DNA of 64,000 bases from Microvirga subterranea (GTDB lineage Bacteria > Pseudomonadota > Alphaproteobacteria > Rhizobiales > Beijerinckiaceae), in contig NZ_QQBB01000002.1 in the NCBI RefSeq assembly GCF_003350535.1, forward strand, positions 310,001 through 374,000. The letters are read 5' to 3'. A program made the position numbers and the translations under genes. The notes under the pieces are model-generated. The model did not search any database, had not been told where the DNA came from, and saw only the letters and a program-made list of their open reading frames with translations. Positions 9,275 to 18,535 of the stretch are shown piece after piece; the stretch's first letter is position 1; each line of letters opens with the position of its first letter.

Positions 9275-9652
9275 CTAGTGCGCGACGGCCGTTCCGTTGA
9301 GAAGCCGCCGGAGCTCGCCGATCAGGCGCGCCGGCGCCACGGGCTTCGAGAGCGCCACCAGGTCGGGATGCCGCTCGCGCACGCCTTCGGGCAACGAGCC
9401 GCCCGTATAGACGAGGGTCGGGACGCCGCGGGCGCTCAAGGATTCCAGCACCGGGGTGATCTGCCCGTCTGTGAGGTTCACGTCGAGGAGCGCCGCGTCC
9501 ACGGGCGTTCCCTCCTTCAGGAGCCGCCGCGCCTCGCCGAGGCTGGCGACGGGGCCGACCGGCACTCCCTCCGCCTCGATCAGGAGCTGTCGGATCTCCT
9601 CCGCGGTGAGCGCCTCATCCTCGACGACGAGCACACGTGAACCGCTCAGCAT
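9275..9652 (-). CDS. single-domain response regulator
   Basis: A 125-residue stand-alone receiver domain with no output domain. VLVVEDEAL gives the acidic pocket, DAALLDVNL holds the phospho-acceptor Asp57, VYTGG supplies the Thr, and LSKPV supplies the conserved Lys near 103. The start is the ATG at 9652, after GGAAGG, because the upstream part of the same frame overlaps the divergent DUF2243 gene and is not coding-like. A perfect GGAAC-N16-CGTT general-stress promoter lies 31 bases upstream. Such receivers in Hyphomicrobiales often act in phosphorelays with HWE/HisKA_2 kinases and may act as phosphate sinks. The partner is not known. Confidence 0.88.
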   Translation of the reverse strand: MLSGSRVLVVEDEALTAEEIRQLLIEAEGVPVGPVASLGEARRLLKEGTPVDAALLDVNLTDGQITPVLESLSARGVPTLVYTGGSLPEGVRERHPDLVALSKPVAPARLIGELRRLLNGTAVAH

Positions 9653-9682
9653 GGGACACCTTCCGATCCAAAGAGACAGGCC

Positions 9683-9707
9683 AACGGGCAGCCTTGCGCC
9701 TTGTTCC
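9683..9707 (-). promoter_or_regulatory. EcfG-type general-stress promoter before the receiver gene
   Basis: Read on the minus strand, GGAAC (9707-9703), a 16-base spacer and CGTT (9686-9683) match the alphaproteobacterial EcfG consensus exactly. The expected transcript start leaves a leader of about 25 bases containing the GGAAGG ribosome-binding site. Confidence 0.7.
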
Positions 9708-9778
9708 GCGGAGCGCCCATGCGCGGCCGGCCAGCCGATGGCTCGAACCGGAGGGCGTCGGCGTCGTTGACAGGATTC

Positions 9779-10339
9779 ATGTCGGAACACCCGTTCGCGA
9801 AAGCCGGAGCAATGGCCCGAGACAGCCTGGACCACGGAACCTTCCCGACCTCGGCCGGCATCCTGCTGGGGCTCGGCCTCGGCGGGTTCTTCGACGGGAT
9901 CGTCCTGCACCAGGTGCTCCAGTGGCACCACATGCTCACCAGCGCCGGCTATCCGCCCGACAGCGTCGAGAACCTGGAGATCAACGTGTTCTGGGACGGG
10001 CTTTTCCACATGAGCACCTATGTGTTCACGGCGCTCGGCCTGTTCGTCCTCTGGCGGCATTCGCGGCGCGCCCATCTGCGCTGGCCGGCGAAGATCCTGA
10101 TTGCCACCATCCTGATGGGGTTCGGGCTGTTCAATCTGGTCGAGGGCCTGATCGACCACCAGATTCTCGGAATCCACCACGTGAACGAGACCGTGCTCCG
10201 GGAGCAGTGGATCTACTGGGACATCGGATTCCTGGTCTGGGGAGCCGTCATGCTGGCCGGGGGTTGGGCCCTGCTGCGGCGGGAGCGCCACCGGGAGGCC
10301 GCGCGGGCGCACGGCCTTTCCCAGGGGCTTCGGGCTTAG
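9779..10339 (+). CDS. DUF2243 membrane protein
   Basis: A 186-residue integral membrane protein with about four hydrophobic segments, including [36 protein letters not shown] and [20 protein letters not shown]. Histidine-rich motifs ([28 protein letters not shown]) repeat in the two halves, a DUF2243 hallmark that suggests metal or heme binding, although function is unknown. The start at 9779 (MSEHPF) is chosen because upstream codons overlap the promoter region of the divergent receiver gene. Its stop overlaps the stop of rpe on the other strand by three bases. Confidence 0.82.
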   Translation: MSEHPFAKAGAMARDSLDHGTFPTSAGILLGLGLGGFFDGIVLHQVLQWHHMLTSAGYPPDSVENLEINVFWDGLFHMSTYVFTALGLFVLWRHSRRAHLRWPAKILIATILMGFGLFNLVEGLIDHQILGIHHVNETVLREQWIYWDIGFLVWGAVMLAGGWALLRRERHREAARAHGLSQGLRA

Positions 10340-11007
10340 CGGGCCCTGGCGGCCGCCTCGCGGATCGCCGCCATGTTCGGGCCGTAGGCCTGGGGACCGC
10401 CCTTGAAGGTGGCGGAGCCCGCCACCAGCACGTTGGCGCCAGCCTCCGCCACGAGGGGAGCGGTCTCGGGCGTCACGCCGCCGTCGATCTCGATGTCGAT
10501 GTCGCGGTCACGCACCATCGCCTTGATGCGCCGCAGCTTGTCGCAGACCGACGGGATGAAGGCCTGGCCGCCGAAGCCGGGGTTGACCGTCATGAGCAGG
10601 ATCAGGTCGACCTCGTCGATCACAGGCTCGATGGTGCCCTCGTGCGTCCCGGGATTGAGCACGATGCCGGCCTTCTTCCCCAGCTTGCGGATGGTCTGGA
10701 GCGACCGGTGCACGTGCGGCCCCGCCTCCGCATGGATGCTGATTACGTCGGCGCCGGCCTTGGCGAAGGCCTCCAGGTACGGATCGACCGGGGCGATCAT
10801 CAGATGGACGTCGAAGGGCTTCGACGAATGCGGGCGCAGCGCCTTCACCACGTCGGGCCCGATGGTGATGTTGGGCACGAAATGCCCGTCCATCACGTCG
10901 ATGTGGATCCAGTCGGCGCCGGCCTGGTCGACGGCGCGGATCTCCTCGCCGAGCTTGGCGAAATCGGCGGACAGGATGGAGGGGGCGATGAGCAGGGGGC
11001 GTGTCAT
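10336..11007 (-). CDS. rpe: ribulose-phosphate 3-epimerase
   Basis: Interconverts ribulose 5-phosphate and xylulose 5-phosphate in the pentose phosphate and Calvin pathways. The 223-residue TIM barrel begins [32 protein letters not shown] and [12 protein letters not shown] are the metal and phosphate-binding signatures, and EIDGGV carries the catalytic aspartate. The start at 11007 fits the usual N-terminus; the longer upstream frame is not conserved-looking. No cbb genes lie nearby, so a housekeeping role is most likely. Confidence 0.96.
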   Translation of the reverse strand: MTRPLLIAPSILSADFAKLGEEIRAVDQAGADWIHIDVMDGHFVPNITIGPDVVKALRPHSSKPFDVHLMIAPVDPYLEAFAKAGADVISIHAEAGPHVHRSLQTIRKLGKKAGIVLNPGTHEGTIEPVIDEVDLILLMTVNPGFGGQAFIPSVCDKLRRIKAMVRDRDIDIEIDGGVTPETAPLVAEAGANVLVAGSATFKGGPQAYGPNMAAIREAAARAR

Positions 11008-11215
11008 GGCGCGCCGGTAGCACGACCTCTCCGCGGCGGCAACGGGGTTTGACGGCGCGGGCCGTCGCCAACTCCCTGGGGAGAGGGCCTCTCGCGACAG
11101 GAAAGACATGGACGGCCCTGACGGATCGGGAGTAAAGATGCGCCACGCGAGAGGAGTGCAAGGCTCCTCTTCTCCCGGGCCTTCCGGGGGATCACAGGAA
11201 CAGGACTAGATCTCC

Positions 11216-12463
11216 ATGCGTAAGGATGTTGTTGTTCTCGGCGCTGGCATCGTCGGCGTATCGGCCGCCATTCACCTGCAGAAGCGCGGACGCTCCGTTC
11301 TCCTCGTCGACAAGCGCACGCCGGGCCTCGAAACCTCCTTCGGCAATGCGGGCCTGATCCAGCGCGAAGGCGTCTATCCGTACGGCTTCCCGCACGATTT
11401 CGGCGCGCTCCTGCGCTACGCGCTCAACAACACCATCGACGCCCATTACCATCTGGCGGCGCTGCCGAAGATCGCGCCCTTCCTGTTTCAGTACTGGATG
11501 CATTCGCGCCCGGCGCAGCACAAGGCGATCGCGCGCCTCTATGCGCCGCTGATCGAGAACAGCGTCACCGAGCACATGGCGCTCGCCGACGAGGCCGGCT
11601 CCGCGGACCTGATCCGCCCGACCGGCTGGATGAAGGTCTTCCGCTCCGACAAGGCCATGGAGGAGCAGCTTCGCGATGCCGAGCAGGTCAAGCGCGATTT
11701 CGGCGTCAACTTCGTCGGTCTGAACACCAAGGACGTGGCCGAGCGGGAGCCGCATCTGAAGGCGGAGCTGAAGGGCGGCATCCACTGGACAGATCCGGCG
11801 GCGATCTTCGATCCCTACAACCTCGTCCTCTCCTATGTGGAGCTGTTCGAGAAGCTCGGCGGCGAGGTCGCGGCGGGCGACGCCAAGACCCTCGAGCAGA
11901 CCTCCGACGGCTGGCGCCTCCAGACCGAGAAAGGACCGTTCGAAGCCCGCGACGTGGTCGTAGCGCTCGGGCCCTGGGCCGACGTGGTGATGAAGAAGCT
12001 CGGCTACCACTTCCCGCTCGCGGTGAAGCGCGGCTACCACATGCACTACAAGCCCGAGGGAAATGCGGTGCTCAACCGTCCGACCCTCGACTTCGAACGC
12101 GGCTACTTCCTCGCCCCGATGGCGAAGGGCATCCGCCTCACCACCGGCGCGGAATTCGCCGACCGCGATGCGCCTAAGACCCCGGTGCAGCTCCAGCGCG
12201 CCGAGCCCATTGCCCGGGCGTTCTTCCCGCTGGGCGAGCGGGTCGATCCGGAGCCGTGGATGGGCATGCGTCCCTGCACACCGGACATGATGCCGATCAT
12301 CGGGCAGGCGCCCCGGCACAAGAACCTGTGGCTTACGTTCGGTCATGCCCATCACGGCATGACGCTGGGTCCCGTCACCGGCCGCCTCATCTCGGAGATG
12401 ATCACGGGCCAGCCCACCATCGTCGATCCGAAGCCCTACCGGCCGGAGCGGTTCTCGGTCTGA
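11216..12463 (+). CDS. FAD-dependent D-amino-acid dehydrogenase-like oxidoreductase
   Basis: A 415-residue DAO-superfamily flavoenzyme. The dinucleotide-binding motif VVVLGAGIVGVSAAIHL is at the very N-terminus, followed by the acidic end of the second strand (LLVDKR). The C-terminal motif LWLTFGHAHHGMTLGP is typical of DadA-like dehydrogenases and includes the flavin-contacting GH-x-G-x-T pattern. The likely reaction is oxidation of a D-amino acid or another secondary amine to an imine, with electrons passed to the respiratory chain. Substrate cannot be read from sequence. There is no alanine racemase neighbour, so a dadA symbol is not assigned. Confidence 0.88.
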   Translation: MRKDVVVLGAGIVGVSAAIHLQKRGRSVLLVDKRTPGLETSFGNAGLIQREGVYPYGFPHDFGALLRYALNNTIDAHYHLAALPKIAPFLFQYWMHSRPAQHKAIARLYAPLIENSVTEHMALADEAGSADLIRPTGWMKVFRSDKAMEEQLRDAEQVKRDFGVNFVGLNTKDVAEREPHLKAELKGGIHWTDPAAIFDPYNLVLSYVELFEKLGGEVAAGDAKTLEQTSDGWRLQTEKGPFEARDVVVALGPWADVVMKKLGYHFPLAVKRGYHMHYKPEGNAVLNRPTLDFERGYFLAPMAKGIRLTTGAEFADRDAPKTPVQLQRAEPIARAFFPLGERVDPEPWMGMRPCTPDMMPIIGQAPRHKNLWLTFGHAHHGMTLGPVTGRLISEMITGQPTIVDPKPYRPERFSV

Positions 12464-12470
12464 CGCGGCC

Positions 12471-13196
12471 TCACGGGACGATGCGCTCGCCGTCCCAGGC
12501 GTAGCAGCCGCCCGTCTGCTCGGGCGTCAGCCGTGCCGCGACGTCGAGCAGGCAGCGGGCCGAGAAGGCGGGGCTGAAGAGCTTTTCAGGCGGGACGCCC
12601 GCCTGGAACGGAGCGCTCAAGCCCGTATCGACGGTGCCCGGGTGAAGGCCGACGCAGATCGCCTGAGGCCGGGTGCGCGCCACCTCGATCGACCACGTCC
12701 GGATCAGCATGTTCAGGGCCGCCTTCGAGGCGCGATAGCCGTACCAGCCGCCGAGGCGATTGTCGCCGATGCTCCCCACCCGCGCGGACAGGCATGCGAA
12801 GACCGCGCGCCGGTCGCGGGGGAGCAGGGGCAGGAAATGCTTGGCGACGAGGGCTGGCCCGATAGCGTTGACGGCGAAGTAATTCGCAAGCGCGTCGGCC
12901 GAGAGGCCGCGATAGGTCTTTTCCGGGCTGATCCGCCCATCGTGCAGCAGTCCGGTCGCGACGATGACGAGATCGACAGGGCCGCTCTCCCGCACGCGCT
13001 CCGCGGCGGCGGCGACGCTCTCCTCGTCCCGGATGTCGACGGGGCCGGCGCGCGCGCTTGCCACCGCCGTGCCGGATCGGGACAGGCCATGAACGGTGGC
13101 GGTGCCGTCGGCCAGGAGAGCCTCGACCAGGGCCTGCCCGATGCCTCCGGACGCGCCGATCACGACCGCATTGGCGAAGGCCGCCGCCCGGCTCAT
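12471..13196 (-). CDS. short-chain dehydrogenase/reductase
   Basis: A 241-residue SDR with the cofactor motif VIGASGGIGQALVE near the N-terminus and the catalytic YxxxK in YGYRASKAALN. The serine lies in SARVGSIGDN. The segment LHPGTVDTGLSAPFQ is common in the family close to YwfD/YciK-like SDRs of unknown substrate. Its ATG overlaps the stop of the upstream P1 peptidase gene by four bases, so the two are probably translationally coupled. Confidence 0.9.
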   Translation of the reverse strand: MSRAAAFANAVVIGASGGIGQALVEALLADGTATVHGLSRSGTAVASARAGPVDIRDEESVAAAAERVRESGPVDLVIVATGLLHDGRISPEKTYRGLSADALANYFAVNAIGPALVAKHFLPLLPRDRRAVFACLSARVGSIGDNRLGGWYGYRASKAALNMLIRTWSIEVARTRPQAICVGLHPGTVDTGLSAPFQAGVPPEKLFSPAFSARCLLDVAARLTPEQTGGCYAWDGERIVP

Positions 13197-14185
13197 CCGA
13201 ACCGGTCCCGCCAGGAAGGCTGGGCGGACGCGAAGGGCAGGGCGGTCGCCTCATAGACGCCGCGGGCGATGGCGCGGGTGATGCAGTCGGCGGCGGCGGC
13301 GGTGATGTGGGTGAAGTCCTCCAGGCTGTCGAGGGCCTTGCGGCCCGTGGCGGCCGCGAAGACCGTATCGCCGTCGTAAAGGGCGTGGGAGAAGCGTAGG
13401 CCCCGCGCGATGCCCGCGTGGGACGAGATGGCCAGGCGTTTCGCCTGGCCCTTGGTGAGCACGGCGTCGGTCGCTACGAGCGCGATGGTGGTGGCGGGCT
13501 GCGGGCCGCCCTTCCAGATCAGCTCGCGCTTGTCGGGATGCACCTTCTCGGGATGCCCGTGGCCGCCGAACTCGTCCCCCTCCTCGAAGGCGCCGGCCCA
13601 GAAATGCGGCCCCTGGCCGATGACGGCGGACGCGATGCTGTTCACGATGACGATCGCCCCGACCACATGGCCCGAGGCGGTGGTGGCACTGACCGAGCCG
13701 AGGCCGCCCTTCAGGTTGGCGGTCGTCGCCCCGTAGCCGCCGCCGGCCGTGCCGAGCGCGAAGTCGAGGCCGGCTTCCCGCGCGGCCTCGTAGCCGAGCT
13801 CCCGGTAGGGCGGGTAGCGGCCCCACTCTTTGTCGCCACCGTTGAGCATGTCGAAGATCACCGCCTGCGACACCAGCGGAACTCGGGCATTGCCGACCGC
13901 GAAGCCGATGCCCTGCTCGCGGAGATAAGCCTGGACGCCGCTCGCCGCGTCGAGGCCGAAGGCGGAGCCGCCGGAGAGCACGATCCCATGGATGCCCGGC
14001 ACCATCTTGTCCGGCTCCAGCAGGTCCGTCTCCCGGGTGCCCGGAGCGCCGCCGAGCACCGCGCAGGAGGCGACCGCCGGCTCGTCGAAGAGGGCGACCG
14101 TCACGCCGGACGCGAGGGCGACGTCATGGGCGTTGCCGATCCGCAGGCCGGCCACGTCGGTGATGAGGTTGCGCATCTCGCTCAT
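13193..14185 (-). CDS. P1-family (DmpA/S58) peptidase
   Basis: A 330-residue protein of the DmpA family of N-terminal-nucleophile aminopeptidases, which self-cleave into two chains. Recognisable blocks are the N-terminal ITDVAGLRIGNAHD, the glycine-rich VLSGGSAFGLDAASGV, and GATTANLKGGLGSVSATTAS in the middle. I did not assign the exact autoproteolysis residue. The start at 14185 (MSEMRNL) is preferred over upstream ATGs because the family begins here. Natural substrates of most members are unknown. The gene is coupled to the SDR by an ATGA overlap. Confidence 0.9.
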   Translation of the reverse strand: MSEMRNLITDVAGLRIGNAHDVALASGVTVALFDEPAVASCAVLGGAPGTRETDLLEPDKMVPGIHGIVLSGGSAFGLDAASGVQAYLREQGIGFAVGNARVPLVSQAVIFDMLNGGDKEWGRYPPYRELGYEAAREAGLDFALGTAGGGYGATTANLKGGLGSVSATTASGHVVGAIVIVNSIASAVIGQGPHFWAGAFEEGDEFGGHGHPEKVHPDKRELIWKGGPQPATTIALVATDAVLTKGQAKRLAISSHAGIARGLRFSHALYDGDTVFAAATGRKALDSLEDFTHITAAAADCITRAIARGVYEATALPFASAQPSWRDRFG

Positions 14186-14279
14186 GGGCCAAGACAATCC
14201 CAGAACGGCCACGTTCACAACCCGGAGACTGCGACATCCCCCGGCTTTCTTGTGCCGCTCCGGCAGGATAGAAGACCCC

Positions 14280-15005
14280 ATGCTCAGCGTCTCCCTTCCC
14301 GCCGCGATGGCCGGCGGCCTCATCAGTTTTCTAAGCCCCTGCGTCCTGCCGCTGGTGCCGCCCTACCTGTCGTTCCTGGCGGGCACGACCTTCGACCGGC
14401 TGAACGCCGGGGACGGCGCCGTGCGCCGGCGGGCGGTGCTGGCCGCCCTTCTCTTCGTCGCCGGCTTCTCCACGGTCTTCGTGCTCCTCGGGGCGACCGC
14501 CTCCGCACTGGGGCAGGCGATCCGGCAATACCTCGACGTTCTGAGCACCATCGCGGGCATCGCCATCATCGTGATGGGTCTGCACTTCCTCGGCATTTTC
14601 CGGATCGGCTTCCTCTACAGGGAGGCCCGGTTCAACGTGAACAAGCCGGTGGGGCTCTGGGGCGCCTACGTGATGGGCCTCGCCTTCGCGTTCGGCTGGA
14701 CACCCTGCATCGGTCCCGTGCTCGCCGCCATCCTGACGGTGGCCGGCTCCGAGGACAGCGTGTCGCAGGGCGCCATCCTGCTGGCGGCCTATTCGGCCGG
14801 TCTCGGCATTCCATTCCTGCTCGCCGCTTTCGCCATGAAGCCCTTCGTGGCGATCCTCAAGCGGATGCGCTCCCGCTTCTCCCTGATCGAGAAGACCATG
14901 GGGGTGCTGCTGGTCCTGACCGGCATCGCCTTCCTGACCGGCTGGATCACCACCATGTCGTTCTGGCTGCTTGAGACGTTCCCGGCGCTGGCGACGCTGG
15001 GGTGA
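14280..15005 (+). CDS. ccdA: CcdA-type cytochrome c biogenesis / thiol-transfer membrane protein
   Basis: A 241-residue protein with six predicted membrane segments. It carries the paired redox cysteines of the CcdA/DsbD-beta family: FLSPCVLPLVPPYLSF in the first segment and FGWTPCIGPVLAAIL in the fourth. CcdA moves reducing equivalents from cytoplasmic thioredoxin to periplasmic thiol proteins, for example for heme attachment to cytochrome c apoproteins. No thioredoxin-like or ccm gene is adjacent, so the acceptor is not known. Confidence 0.92.
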   Translation: MLSVSLPAAMAGGLISFLSPCVLPLVPPYLSFLAGTTFDRLNAGDGAVRRRAVLAALLFVAGFSTVFVLLGATASALGQAIRQYLDVLSTIAGIAIIVMGLHFLGIFRIGFLYREARFNVNKPVGLWGAYVMGLAFAFGWTPCIGPVLAAILTVAGSEDSVSQGAILLAAYSAGLGIPFLLAAFAMKPFVAILKRMRSRFSLIEKTMGVLLVLTGIAFLTGWITTMSFWLLETFPALATLG

Positions 15006-15080
15006 GGGGCGCAGGAATCGGGTCGTTTCCGCCTTTCTCGGCTGCCATCGTGACGGTCTCAACTCAGGAGACCTCACGCC

Positions 15081-15554
15081 ATGTCGTTCCAAGTCCGGGG
15101 CATCGACCCGCAGCCGTTCCAGCCGCTCTTCGACCTTTCCGACGAGGCACTTGCCGCCAAGGGGATCATCCGGGTCGTGGCCGACGAGCCCGACGCCTAT
15201 CCGTGCCGCGTCGCGCTGGAGCGGGTAAGGGTGGGGGAGGAACTGCTGCTCGTGCACTACATGCACCAGCCGAACCCGGCCTCGCCCTATCGGGCCGCCG
15301 GGCCGATCTTCGTCAGCCGCGCCGCGGCCGAGTCGGCCCATTACCGGGGTGAGCTGCCGCCGTCCTTCCGCGACCGCCTGCTGTCGCTGCGGGCCTACGA
15401 CTCCAAGGCCCTCATCGTGGATGCGGAGGTCGCCGATGGTGACCGCGAGGTCCTGTCCGTGATCGAGCGGTTCCTGAGCCGGCCGGACGTGGCCCACGTG
15501 GACGTCCATTTCGCCCGTCGCGGCTGCTTCGCGGGGCGGGTCGAGCGGGCCTGA
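15081..15554 (+). CDS. DUF1203 protein
   Basis: A 157-residue soluble protein of a family of unknown function. Recognisable features are ADEPDAYPCRVALERVRVGEELLL in the N-terminal half, followed by HYMHQPNPASPYRAAGPIF, which is strongly conserved in DUF1203 members. No signal peptide or catalytic motif can be named. A good ribosome-binding site (CAGGAG) precedes the ATG. It stands alone between ccdA and a convergent ACT protein. Confidence 0.75.
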   Translation: MSFQVRGIDPQPFQPLFDLSDEALAAKGIIRVVADEPDAYPCRVALERVRVGEELLLVHYMHQPNPASPYRAAGPIFVSRAAAESAHYRGELPPSFRDRLLSLRAYDSKALIVDAEVADGDREVLSVIERFLSRPDVAHVDVHFARRGCFAGRVERA

Positions 15555-15561
15555 GCCCCGC

Positions 15562-15972
15562 TCAGGCCAAGACGGCGTGCCCTGCCGCCCGGAGGGCCTC
15601 CACGGCCCGGTCGAGATCCGCGGCCTTCACGAGCACGTAGTCGGTGCTGAAGGTGGAGGTGGCGAAGATCCCGACGCCCGCGGCGGCCAGCGGTGCGAGG
15701 ACCGAGGCCAGGATCCCCGGCACGCCGAAATCGAAGCTCTGGTCGATGCGCAGGCAGCGCCAGCCCGCGTCGATCTCGGCGCCCTGCGGGGCATGCCCGA
15801 GCGGGCAGACGAGGGTGGTTTCCTCAAGGGCCGATACCAGGAGCGCGAAGGCGCCCTTCGGCAGGGGCTCTACGGATGCGCCCGGCGGAAGCCGGCAGAC
15901 CGCATAGGCATCGCTCAGGAGCGAAAGGGAAAGAGAGGGCATCGGAAGGTGCGGGGGCATGCTGGCGTTCAA
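15562..15972 (-). CDS. ACT-domain protein (CASTOR-like)
   Basis: A 136-residue protein with two ACT-like halves. The first is a divergent N-terminal half with the typical YAVCRLPPG segment. The second includes GVPGILASVLAPLAAAGVGIFATSTFSTDYVLV, the hallmark of the small CASTOR/ZN534-type ACT proteins that bind amino acids. The first ATG overlaps the terminator of the upstream binding-protein gene, so the real start may be the ATG of MPSLSLSL ten codons in. A regulatory amino-acid-sensing role is inference, but its position beside the liv locus is suggestive. Confidence 0.8.
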   Translation of the reverse strand: MNASMPPHLPMPSLSLSLLSDAYAVCRLPPGASVEPLPKGAFALLVSALEETTLVCPLGHAPQGAEIDAGWRCLRIDQSFDFGVPGILASVLAPLAAAGVGIFATSTFSTDYVLVKAADLDRAVEALRAAGHAVLA

Positions 15973-16002
15973 GAAAAACCCGCCCTGTCGCCAGGGCGGG
16001 TT
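15973..16002 (-). terminator. intrinsic terminator of the liv binding-protein gene
   Basis: Read on the minus strand, an 11-bp perfect stem (16002-15992 with 15987-15977), a four-base loop and then TTTTCTTG form a strong terminator about 27 bases after the stop of the binding-protein gene. It overlaps the first possible start of the ACT gene. Confidence 0.9.
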
Positions 16003-16028
16003 CAGTAAGCTCGGCTTCAGGCCGTCGA

Positions 16029-17156
16029 TTACATCGACAGCTCGTTGCCCGAGTAGGTGATGTTGCCGTCGGCGCCCTTCTTCCAGACGTACATGATGTA
16101 GTCCGGACGGGTGATGTCACCCTTCTTGTCATAGGAGATGTCGCCGATGACGGTCTTGAACGGCTTGCCGGACTTCATCGTGTCCGCAACCTTCTTGCCG
16201 TCGGTGGAACCGGCCTGCTTGGCAGCCTCGGCCAGGATCTGGGTCGCGGCGTAGCTGTAGAGCGTGTAGGCCTCGGGGTCGTAGTTCTTGGCCTTGAACT
16301 TGGCCACCACGTCCTTCGCGTTCGGGTTCTTGCGCGGGTCCGGCGAGAAGGTCATCAGGGTGCCGTCGGCGCCCGGGCCGGCGATCGAGACGAACTCGGC
16401 CGACACGATGCCGTCACCCGACATGAGCGGGGCGGCGAGGCCCTGGTCGCGCATCTGGCGGATGATGAGGCCGGCTTCCGTGTGTAGGCCGCCGAAATAG
16501 ACCACGTCGACGCCGGCCTGCTTCAGCTTCGACACGAGCGCGGAGTAGTCCTTCTCGCCCGGGTTGATGCCTTCGTAGACGACTTCCTTGAGACCCTTGG
16601 CGTTCATGGCCTTCTTGGTCTCGTCGGCGAGACCCTTGCCGTACGGGGTCTTGTCGTGGACGACCGCGACCTTCTTGTCCTTGAACTTGTCGGCGAGGTA
16701 TCCGCCGGCCACGAGGCCCTGCTGGTCGTCGCGGCCGCAGGTGCGGAAGGTGTTCCACATGCCGCGCTCGGTGAACTGCGGGTTCGTGGAGGCCGGGGTC
16801 ACCTGGACGATGCCGGCTTCCTCGTAGACCTGAGAGGCCGGGATCGACACGCCGGAGTTGAAGTGGCCGACAACGAACTTCACGCCCTCGGCCGCGAACT
16901 TGTTCGCCACCGACACGCCCTGCTTCGGATCGGACACGTCGTCGCCGATGACGACCTGGAGCTTCTGGCCGTTAATGCCGCCCGCGGCATTGATGTCCTC
17001 GACAGCCTGCTCGACGCCGTTCTTCAGCTGCGCGCCGAAAGCGGCGTTCGGTCCCGTGATGGGACCGGCCACGCCGATCTTGATCTGCGCGTTGGCCGCA
17101 CCGGAAAAGGCAAGGCCGAGGCCGAGCGCTACGCCGGTCAACAGCAACTTTTTCAT
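16029..17156 (-). CDS. branched-chain amino-acid ABC transporter, periplasmic binding protein
   Basis: A 375-residue LivJ/LivK-type solute-binding protein. The signal peptide is MKKLLLTGVALGLGLAFSGAANAQ. The mature protein starts with IKIGVAGPITGPNAAFGAQLKNGVEQAV, the usual opening of Peripla_BP_6 proteins. GHFNSGVSIPASQVYEEAGIVQVTPASTNP is the ligand-pocket region. It delivers Leu/Ile/Val or related amino acids to the LivHMGF complex encoded just upstream. It is separated from that operon by a palindromic repeat and ends at a strong terminator, so it can be expressed at a higher level than the membrane components. Confidence 0.95.
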   Translation of the reverse strand: MKKLLLTGVALGLGLAFSGAANAQIKIGVAGPITGPNAAFGAQLKNGVEQAVEDINAAGGINGQKLQVVIGDDVSDPKQGVSVANKFAAEGVKFVVGHFNSGVSIPASQVYEEAGIVQVTPASTNPQFTERGMWNTFRTCGRDDQQGLVAGGYLADKFKDKKVAVVHDKTPYGKGLADETKKAMNAKGLKEVVYEGINPGEKDYSALVSKLKQAGVDVVYFGGLHTEAGLIIRQMRDQGLAAPLMSGDGIVSAEFVSIAGPGADGTLMTFSPDPRKNPNAKDVVAKFKAKNYDPEAYTLYSYAATQILAEAAKQAGSTDGKKVADTMKSGKPFKTVIGDISYDKKGDITRPDYIMYVWKKGADGNITYSGNELSM

Positions 17157-17283
17157 GAGGTCACTCCTCTGGGTGGTTTTATAGGCCCCCTCTTCCTCGG
17201 GGGCCGGCTTCAGCAGGTTATAACCCGCCGTCCGGGTGACATCATGACTCTTTTTGAGCGGAAGTCACCCCGGAATTTTTCCA

Positions 17284-17381
17284 GCATCGGACCCAAAAGT
17301 GGACCTGCACTTTCGGGGTCGATCCGATGCTAACTCTTTGACAGAGCATTGTTTAGCGGAAAGCCGGATCCGGCTTTCCGC
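17284..17381. repeat. two-part palindromic intergenic repeat
   Basis: An imperfect 47-bp palindrome at 17284-17330 has arms GCATCGGA/TCCGATGC and AAAGTG/CACTTT around a six-base loop. A perfect 26-bp palindrome follows at 17356-17381 (GCGGAAAGCCGG and its complement). The pair resembles the REP-like dyads common in intergenic regions of Hyphomicrobiales, but family assignment is from memory. It lies just after the liv membrane operon and upstream of the binding-protein gene, where it could end or stabilise the operon transcript. Confidence 0.7.
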
Positions 17382-17396
17382 ACGATGGCCCAAGGC

Positions 17397-17758
17397 TTAG
17401 CCGTTGGTATGAGATGCCTTCTCGCGCCAGCTGAACGGGCCCGTGCGCTCGTAGAGCCAGCGGTACTGGGAGGTCATGAGCCTGGCCCTGTAGTACTGGT
17501 AGCCCAACGAGCCGATGATCAGGATCACGATGGTGTCGACCGCGTAGTAGTGGATCGACAGCAGGGTCCCGCCGAACAGGGCGAAGTGGATGAACCGCAC
17601 CGCGGCCCCCAGGATGAACAGGTACAGGATGAGGTTCCAGAAGGGACGCCAGGTGATGGCGATGGCCCGGCCGGTCATCCAGGCGGCCCAGCCGCCCATG
17701 ATCACGGTCACCAGGAGGAAGAGCCAGATCGACGGTTCTTCGTAGATGATGCCCTGCA

Positions 17759-17759
<1 letters not shown>
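17397..17759 (-). CDS. DUF6867 membrane protein of the liv operon
   Basis: A 120-residue protein with about three hydrophobic segments (WLFLLVTVIMGGWAAWM, FWNLILYLFILGAAVRF, VDTIVILIIGSLGYQYY) and a charged C-terminus. It belongs to a family (DUF6867) I associate with branched-chain amino-acid transport operons of Hyphomicrobiales. Its ATG shares one base with the livF stop (TGATG), so it is translationally coupled to the ATPase gene. Function is unknown; an accessory subunit of the importer is a reasonable inference from coupling and conserved neighbourhood. Confidence 0.75.
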
Positions 17760-18531
<772 letters not shown>

Positions 18532-18535
<4 letters not shown>

